Below, piece after piece: positions 32,598 to 37,440 of a stretch of DNA of 37,440 nucleotides. The position numbers and the translations under genes were made by a program. The stretch comes from Arthrobacter sp. Br18 (GTDB lineage Bacteria; Actinomycetota; Actinomycetes; Actinomycetales; Micrococcaceae). Location of the stretch: NCBI RefSeq assembly GCF_000520555.1, contig NZ_KI914847.1:1-37440 (forward strand), given 5' to 3'. Numbering within the stretch: position 1 is the first letter of the stretch; every line of letters starts with the position of its first letter. Below the pieces are notes generated by a model that ran no database searches, was not told the DNA's origin, and saw only the letters and a program-made list of their open reading frames with translations.

Positions 32598-33788
32598 CTA
32601 CTTGGTGATCTTGGTGACGCGTCCCGAACCGACCGTGCGGCCGCCTTCGCGGATAGCGAAGCCGAGGCCCTCTTCCATGGCGATAGGCTGGATGAGTGCC
32701 ACTGACATTTCAGTGTTGTCACCAGGCATGACCATTTCCGTACCCTCAGGAAGGGTGATGACGCCGGTGACGTCAGTGGTGCGGAAGTAGAACTGCGGGC
32801 GGTAGTTCGAGTAGAACGGGTTGTGACGCCCGCCCTCGTCCTTGGCCAGGATGTAGACGTTGGCCTCGAAGTCGGTGTGCGGGGTGATGGAGCCCGGCTT
32901 CACGATGACCTGTCCGCGCTCCACGTCCTCGCGCTTGATGCCGCGGAGCAGGAGGCCACAGTTCTCGCCGGCCCATGCTTCGTCGAGCTGCTTGTGGAAC
33001 ATCTCGATACCGGTGACCGTGGTCTTCTGGACCGGACGGATTCCGACGATCTCGATTTCCGAGTTGATCTTCAGCGTTCCTCGCTCGGCGCGGCCCGTGA
33101 CGACGGTTCCGCGGCCGGTGATGGTGAAGACGTCCTCGACGGGCATGAGGAACGGCTTGTCCTTGTCGCGGATGGGGTCCGGTACGGACTCGTCCACGGC
33201 AGCCATCAGATCCTCGACAGACTTGACCCACTCGGGGTCACCTTCCAGTGCCTTCAGGCCTGAAACGCGCACCACAGGGGCGTCGTCGCCGTCGAAGCCC
33301 TGCGCGCTGAGCAGCTCGCGGACCTCCATCTCGACGAGGTCGAGAAGCTCTTCGTCGTCGACCATGTCGGACTTGTTCAGCGCGACCAGCAGGTAGGGAA
33401 CGCCGACCTGGCGGGCGAGCAGAACGTGCTCGCGGGTCTGGGCCATCGGGCCGTCGGTGGCTGCAACAACGAGGATGGCGCCATCCATCTGTGCCGCACC
33501 GGTAATCATGTTCTTGATGTAGTCAGCGTGGCCGGGGGCGTCTACGTGTGCGTAGTGGCGCTTCTCGGTCTGGTACTCAACATGCGAGATGTTGATGGTG
33601 ATGCCGCGCTGCTTCTCCTCGGGAGCCGAGTCGATCGACGCGAAATCGCGCTGCTCGTTGAGAGTGGGGTACTTGTCGTACAGCACCTTGGAAATGGCAG
33701 CCGTCAACGTGGTCTTTCCATGGTCAACGTGACCAATGGTTCCGATGTTAACGTGCGGCTTAGTCCGCTCGAACTTTGCCTTCGCCAC
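32598..33788 (-). CDS. tuf: Elongation factor Tu
   Basis: GTPase that brings aminoacyl-tRNA to the ribosome. The 396-residue protein has the G1 loop GHVDHGKTT (Lys25), the DAPGHADY switch 2 motif (Ala where E. coli has Cys), NKSD for guanine recognition, and domains 2 and 3 with [10 protein letters not shown] and the end [12 protein letters not shown]. All three domains are complete. The start is GTG 33788 with AGGAGG 5 nt before it. The 222-nt spacer to fusA suggests tuf has an additional promoter. Confidence 0.98.
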   Translation of the reverse strand: MAKAKFERTKPHVNIGTIGHVDHGKTTLTAAISKVLYDKYPTLNEQRDFASIDSAPEEKQRGITINISHVEYQTEKRHYAHVDAPGHADYIKNMITGAAQMDGAILVVAATDGPMAQTREHVLLARQVGVPYLLVALNKSDMVDDEELLDLVEMEVRELLSAQGFDGDDAPVVRVSGLKALEGDPEWVKSVEDLMAAVDESVPDPIRDKDKPFLMPVEDVFTITGRGTVVTGRAERGTLKINSEIEIVGIRPVQKTTVTGIEMFHKQLDEAWAGENCGLLLRGIKREDVERGQVIVKPGSITPHTDFEANVYILAKDEGGRHNPFYSNYRPQFYFRTTDVTGVITLPEGTEMVMPGDNTEMSVALIQPIAMEEGLGFAIREGGRTVGSGRVTKITK

Positions 33789-33856
33789 GGGTTCCTCCTA
33801 GAACGTTTGAGAAGATTTGCTTTCCACCCGCGCTGTTCGCGGCTGAAACTCATGCA

Positions 33857-33862
33857 AGTCTA
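33857..33862 (-). promoter_or_regulatory. Candidate -10 box for a separate tuf promoter
   Basis: TAGACT, part of TAGACTTG on the - strand, lies 69 nt before tuf. The same 8-mer occurs upstream of rpsL (37305-37312). It fits an actinobacterial TAnnnT -10, but I see no good -35 at 16-19 nt, so this is a weak call. Confidence 0.3.
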
Positions 33863-33901
33863 CTGGGGGCTTTTGGTTTTGATGAAATTGCTCTGCGCGT
33901 C

Positions 33902-33965
33902 CGGTCCACGATGGACCGTCGGCTGGGATGCGGTGCCGGCCGGCTGTCGAGCCGGCCGGCACCGC
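33902..33965 (-). promoter_or_regulatory. Two tandem perfect hairpins in the fusA-tuf spacer
   Basis: The first in - strand order has a perfect 16-bp stem, arms 33930-33945 and 33950-33965 with a 4-nt loop. The second has a 7-bp stem, 33902-33908 and 33912-33918, with a 3-nt loop. No U tract follows either on the - strand. They may be a partial terminator or an RNase barrier that lets tuf mRNA be made or kept at a higher level than fusA mRNA. Confidence 0.65.
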
Positions 33966-34010
33966 CCGGTGGTCTCCCGCGTCGCGGGGACCAGCCGAAG
34001 TTACCCGCGC

Positions 34011-36125
34011 CTACTCACCGCGGGTCTTCTGGATGATCTCGTCGGCTACTGCCTTCGGAACCTCCGAGTAGCTGTCGAACTTCATGGAATACACCGCGCG
34101 GCCCTGGGTCTTGGACCGCAGGTCGCCGATGTAGCCGAACATGCCCGAGAGGGGCACGTGCGCCTTGATGACCTTGACGCCCATCGCATCCTCCATGGAC
34201 TGCATCTGCCCACGGCGCGAGTTCAGGTCACCGATCACCTCACCCATGTATTCCTCGGGGGTGCGCACCTCGACCTCCATCAGCGGCTCGAGCAACACCG
34301 GCTTGGCCATCCGTGCAGCTTCCTTGAACGCCATCCGGCCGGCGATCTTGAACGCCATCTCGGAGGAGTCGACGTCGTGGTAGGCGCCGTCGAGCAGGGT
34401 TGCCTTGATGCCCACGACCGGGTAGCCCGCCAGGACGCCGTCGTTGAGGGCATCCTGGATGCCCGCGTCGACGCTGGGGATGTACTCGCGGGGAACGCGG
34501 CCACCGGTGACCTTGTTCTCGAAGGCGTACAGCACGCCCTCCTCGACCTCCATCGGCTCGATGGCGATCTGGATCTTCGCGAACTGGCCCGACCCACCCG
34601 TCTGCTTCTTGTGGGTGTAGTCGTGCTTGGCCACCTTGCTCTTGATGGTCTCGCGGTAGGCGACCTGGGGCTTGCCCACATTGGCCTCGACCCGGAATTC
34701 CCGGCGCATGCGGTCCACGAGGATATCCAGGTGGAGCTCGCCCATGCCGGCGATGATGGTCTGTCCGGTGTCCTCGTTGAGGGACACCTGGAAGGTGGGA
34801 TCCTCAGCCGAGAGCTTCTGGATGGCGGTGGATAGCTTCTCCTGGTCACCCTTGGTCTTCGGCTCGATCGCGACCGAGATCACGGGATCGGGGAAGCTCA
34901 TCGACTCGAGGACGATCTGGTTGCCCGCATCCGACAGGGTGTCCCCCGTCGTCGTGTCCTTCAGACCGATCGCCGCGTAGATGTGGCCCGCGAAGGCCTC
35001 GTCCACAGGGATCTCCTTGTTGGCGTGCATCTGGAAGAGCTTCCCGATGCGCTCCTTCTTGTTCTTGGTCGAGTTCACCAACTGCGTCCCGGCCGTCACG
35101 TGCCCGGAGTAGACGCGGATGAAGGTCAACTGTCCGAAGAACGGGTGGGTGGCCACCTTGAACGCCAGCGCCGAGAACGGCTCCTCGGTGCTCGGTGCAC
35201 GGGTCAGTTCCACCTCTTCGTTCCGGGGATCGTGACCGATCATCGGGGGAACGTTCAGCGGCGACGGCAGGTAGTCGATCACGGCGTCAAGCATGGGCTG
35301 CACGCCGCGGTTCTTGAACGCGGAACCGCAGAGGATCGGGTAGAGCTCGGAGTTGATCGTCATCTTGCGGATGCCGGCCTTGAGCTCATCGATGCTGATT
35401 TCTTCGCCCTCGAGGTACTTCTCCATGAGTTCCTCGGAAGCGTCGGCGACGGTCTCGATGAGACGCGCGCGGTACTCTTCAGCCTTGGCCTGCAGGTCCG
35501 CGGGGATCTCCTGGATCTCGTACTTGGCTCCCATGGTGACGTCACCCTTGGAGTCGCCGGGCCACACCAGTGCGCGCATGTAGAGGAGGTCGACGACGCC
35601 GACGAAGTCGTTCTCGGAACCGATCGGCAGCTGGAGGACCAGCGGCTTGGCGCCGAGACGGCTGATGATGGTGTCGACGGTGTAGTAGAAGTCGGCACCG
35701 AGCTTGTCCATTTTGTTGACGAAGCAGATACGGGGCACTTCGTACTTGTCGGCCTGGCGCCAGACGGTCTCCGACTGGGGCTCGACGCCCTCTTTACCGT
35801 CGAACACGGCGACGGCGCCGTCGAGGACGCGCAGTGAGCGTTCCACCTCGACGGTGAAGTCGACGTGGCCCGGGGTGTCGATGATGTTGATCTGGTTGTT
35901 TTCCCAGAAGCAGGTCACGGCGGCCGACGTGATCGTGATGCCGCGTTCCTTTTCCTGTTCCATCCAGTCCGTCGTCGAGGCGCCGTCGTGCGTCTCGCCG
36001 ATCTTGTGGTTTTTACCCGTGTAGAACAGGATGCGCTCGGTCGTAGTGGTCTTGCCGGCATCGATGTGCGCCATGATGCCGATATTGCGGACCTTGTTGA
36101 GGTCTGTAAGCACGTCCTGTGCCAC
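34011..36125 (-). CDS. fusA: Elongation factor G
   Basis: GTPase that drives translocation and, with RRF, ribosome recycling. The 704-residue protein shows all five domains: [20 protein letters not shown]-loop (Lys25), switch 2 [13 protein letters not shown], then domain 2, and domains 4 and 5 with [20 protein letters not shown] and [16 protein letters not shown]. Length is typical. The start is GTG 36125 with AAGGGAG upstream. It lies between rpsG (86-nt spacer with a hairpin) and tuf in the classical str order. Confidence 0.98.
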   Translation of the reverse strand: MAQDVLTDLNKVRNIGIMAHIDAGKTTTTERILFYTGKNHKIGETHDGASTTDWMEQEKERGITITSAAVTCFWENNQINIIDTPGHVDFTVEVERSLRVLDGAVAVFDGKEGVEPQSETVWRQADKYEVPRICFVNKMDKLGADFYYTVDTIISRLGAKPLVLQLPIGSENDFVGVVDLLYMRALVWPGDSKGDVTMGAKYEIQEIPADLQAKAEEYRARLIETVADASEELMEKYLEGEEISIDELKAGIRKMTINSELYPILCGSAFKNRGVQPMLDAVIDYLPSPLNVPPMIGHDPRNEEVELTRAPSTEEPFSALAFKVATHPFFGQLTFIRVYSGHVTAGTQLVNSTKNKKERIGKLFQMHANKEIPVDEAFAGHIYAAIGLKDTTTGDTLSDAGNQIVLESMSFPDPVISVAIEPKTKGDQEKLSTAIQKLSAEDPTFQVSLNEDTGQTIIAGMGELHLDILVDRMRREFRVEANVGKPQVAYRETIKSKVAKHDYTHKKQTGGSGQFAKIQIAIEPMEVEEGVLYAFENKVTGGRVPREYIPSVDAGIQDALNDGVLAGYPVVGIKATLLDGAYHDVDSSEMAFKIAGRMAFKEAARMAKPVLLEPLMEVEVRTPEEYMGEVIGDLNSRRGQMQSMEDAMGVKVIKAHVPLSGMFGYIGDLRSKTQGRAVYSMKFDSYSEVPKAVADEIIQKTRGE

Positions 36126-36165
36126 GGTGTCTCCCTTTTGACGAAGATGGAGTTCTGCTGGACCG

Positions 36166-36203
36166 CAGGTCGGAAGGCTCCCTGTGGGAAACCCTCCGAC
36201 CTG
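36166..36203 (-). promoter_or_regulatory. Hairpin in the rpsG-fusA spacer
   Basis: Arms 36166-36174 (CAGGTCGGA) and 36195-36203 (TCCGACCTG) pair perfectly over 9 bp, with a further inner CTCCC/GGGA pairing. It lies between rpsG and fusA on the - strand. In E. coli, S7 represses its own operon by binding an mRNA structure in the neighbouring rpsL-rpsG spacer; here that spacer is 1 nt, so this structure could hold the equivalent site, but that is speculation. Confidence 0.5.
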
Positions 36204-36211
36204 AAGCGCTA

Positions 36212-36682
36212 TTACCAGCGGTAGTGTGCGAAGGCCTTGTTCGACTCGGCCATCTTGTGCGTGTCCTCGCGACGCTTGACAGCGGCGCCCAGGCCGTTCG
36301 AGGCGTCGAGGATTTCGTTCTGCAGGCGTTCCGTCATGGTCTTCTCGCGGCGGGCCTTCGAGTAGCCGACCAGCCAGCGGAGGGCGAGGGCGGTTGAGCG
36401 CCCGGGCTTGACCTCGACGGGAACCTGGTAGGTGGCGCCACCGACGCGGCGTGAACGAACCTCGAGGCTCGGCTTCACGTTGTCCATGGCCTTCTTCAGT
36501 GCTGCCACGGGGTCGCCGCCGGACTTGGCACGGGCGCCTTCGAGTGCACCGTAGACGATGCGCTCTGCCGTGGACTTCTTGCCGTCGACGAGAACCTTGT
36601 TGATCAACTGGGTGACCAGAGGTGAACCGTAAACGGGATCTAATACGAGCGGCCGCTTCGGGGCCGGGCCCTTACGTGGCAT
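36212..36682 (-). CDS. rpsG: 30S ribosomal protein S7
   Basis: S7 starts assembly of the 30S head. The 156-residue protein has [19 protein letters not shown] at the start, [20 protein letters not shown] and the end [14 protein letters not shown]. The start is at ATG 36682; a longer open frame to 36784 overlaps rpsL and is not S7-like. The gene begins 1 nt after the rpsL stop, so the two are coupled. Confidence 0.98.
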   Translation of the reverse strand: MPRKGPAPKRPLVLDPVYGSPLVTQLINKVLVDGKKSTAERIVYGALEGARAKSGGDPVAALKKAMDNVKPSLEVRSRRVGGATYQVPVEVKPGRSTALALRWLVGYSKARREKTMTERLQNEILDASNGLGAAVKRREDTHKMAESNKAFAHYRW

Positions 36683-36683
36683 A

Positions 36684-37058
36684 TTACTTCTTCTCCATCT
36701 TTGCTCCGTAGCGGCTGCGGGCCTGCTTGCGGTTCTTGACGCCCTGGGTATCGAGTGCGCCGCGGACGATCTTGTAGCGGACACCGGGGAGGTCCTTCAC
36801 ACGGCCGCCGCGCACCAGCACGATGGAGTGTTCCTGAAGGTTGTGACCTACACCGGGAATGTATGCGGTGACTTCGATGCCGCCGTTGAGGCGAACGCGG
36901 GCCACCTTGCGGAGCGCCGAGTTCGGCTTTTTGGGTGTGGTCGTGTACACGCGGGTGCAGACGCCGCGCTTCATCGGGCTGCCCTGCAGTGCGGGCGCCT
37001 TGGTCTTGGAGACCTTAGGTGACCGGCCCTTACGGACCAGCTGGTTAATCGTAGGCAC
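36684..37058 (-). CDS. rpsL: 30S ribosomal protein S12
   Basis: S12 controls decoding accuracy. The 124-residue protein starts at GTG 37058 ([16 protein letters not shown]) with GGAG 8 nt before it. It has Lys43 and Lys44 in [11 protein letters not shown] and Lys88 in GGRVKDLPG, the wild-type residues at the positions where substitutions cause streptomycin resistance, so no resistance substitution is seen there. It opens the str operon. Confidence 0.98.
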   Translation of the reverse strand: MPTINQLVRKGRSPKVSKTKAPALQGSPMKRGVCTRVYTTTPKKPNSALRKVARVRLNGGIEVTAYIPGVGHNLQEHSIVLVRGGRVKDLPGVRYKIVRGALDTQGVKNRKQARSRYGAKMEKK

Positions 37059-37440
37059 TTTCGTGTTCTCCGTAATGTCTGAAGATGAGTTCTCTGTCAG
37101 CCCGACCCTGCGGTCAGCCGGCCCTTGCAGGCGGCGGACCACCCGTAAGCGGGGGTTCTCAGTCGCTTGGCGCTTGACCTACCGAAATAAGCTGCCGCAG
37201 AACGACCGTAGGCGTGCGAAAATGTGGCATTCGTTGTACAAGATCCCTACAACACGGAGATACGTTTCGCAACGCCAATCCACTGCCACACAAACAATTG
37301 AGATCAAGTCTAGCAGAGATTGACTCCCCGCCCGGTCGGAGCACTCCCCCGCGGCAACCTGCGGGGCCGCCGCCCACGGCTGTCCCCCTGCCGCCGGGCG
37401 GGCCGGGCGCTGGCGTCAAGGAGTGCGTCGCTTTTCACGC
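37059..37440. other. Leader and upstream region of the str operon
   Basis: No gene is supported in the last 382 bp. It holds the rpsL leader and promoter. TAGACTTG at 37305-37312 (- strand) is a candidate -10 element, without a clear -35. A GC-only hairpin, CCCCGC 37347-37352 with GCGGGG 37361-37366, lies further upstream in a very GC-rich stretch. It may end a gene beyond the window. Confidence 0.5.

Noticed and set aside
33426-34835. A 469-residue + strand open frame opposite tuf and fusA
   Set aside because: It crosses two conserved genes on the other strand, is rich in His, Leu, Asp and Val in the pattern of antisense reading, and has no recognisable domain.
37059-37142. N-terminal extension of S12
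   Set aside because: The upstream residues ([13 protein letters not shown]...) are not part of the family; GTG 37058 has a good ribosome site and gives the standard 124-residue protein.

Overview
The window is high-GC actinobacterial chromosome, most likely Micrococcales and Arthrobacter-like. I infer this from the GC-rich codon use, frequent GTG starts, the actinobacterial-style extended ribosomal proteins and a complete Flp/Tad pilus locus without a secretin. No tRNA, rRNA, CRISPR array, prophage or transposase is visible.

Region 1 (51-10502) is a Flp/Tad pilus locus. On the + strand lie the Flp pilin, TadE-like and TadG-like pseudopilin proteins, a CpaB/RcpC SAF protein, a TadZ/CpaE ATPase, the TadA/CpaF secretion ATPase and the TadB and TadC membrane platform proteins. 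These are tightly spaced, with several ATGA overlaps. A divergent two-component system follows (OmpR-type regulator on -, membrane histidine kinase on +), and the prepilin peptidase starts inside the 3' end of the kinase gene. The pilin-processing enzyme is therefore co-transcribed with the kinase, which suggests that the two-component system controls piliation.

Region 2 (10499-14827, - strand) is the distal alpha operon: infA, rpmJ, rpsM, rpsK, rpoA, rplQ, truA. rpsD is absent, and the spacers on both sides of rpsM and between rpsK and rpoA are long and hold strong hairpins. truA meets the prepilin peptidase tail to tail, the two stop codons sharing one CTAG.

Region 3 (15130-18387, + strand) is a three-gene CUT1-type ABC importer (two permeases and a Tat-type lipoprotein binding protein, no ATPase). 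It lies between infA and map, which are normally adjacent. A strong terminator and an unusual 29-bp direct repeat with inverted-repeat flanks follow it, before map.

Region 4 (18795-31642, - strand) is the S10-spc superoperon: rpsJ, rplC, rplD, rplW, rplB, rpsS, rplV, rpsC, rplP, rpmC, rpsQ, then a 268-bp spacer, rplN, rplX, rplE, rpsH, rplF, rplR, rpsE, rpmD, rplO, then secY, adk, map. rpsN is missing between rplE and rpsH. S3, S5, L17 and L29 carry low-complexity extensions.

Region 5 (31643-37440) holds a probable S10 promoter with a consensus -10, a lone + strand VOC/glyoxalase-fold gene, and the str operon on the - strand: rpsL, rpsG, fusA, tuf. Strong hairpins sit in the rpsG-fusA and fusA-tuf spacers, and a bidirectional terminator lies between tuf and the VOC gene.

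No single new system stands out. The points most worth attention are the ABC cassette that interrupts a conserved operon, the repeat beside it, the kinase-prepilin peptidase coupling, and the structured spacers of the translation operons.
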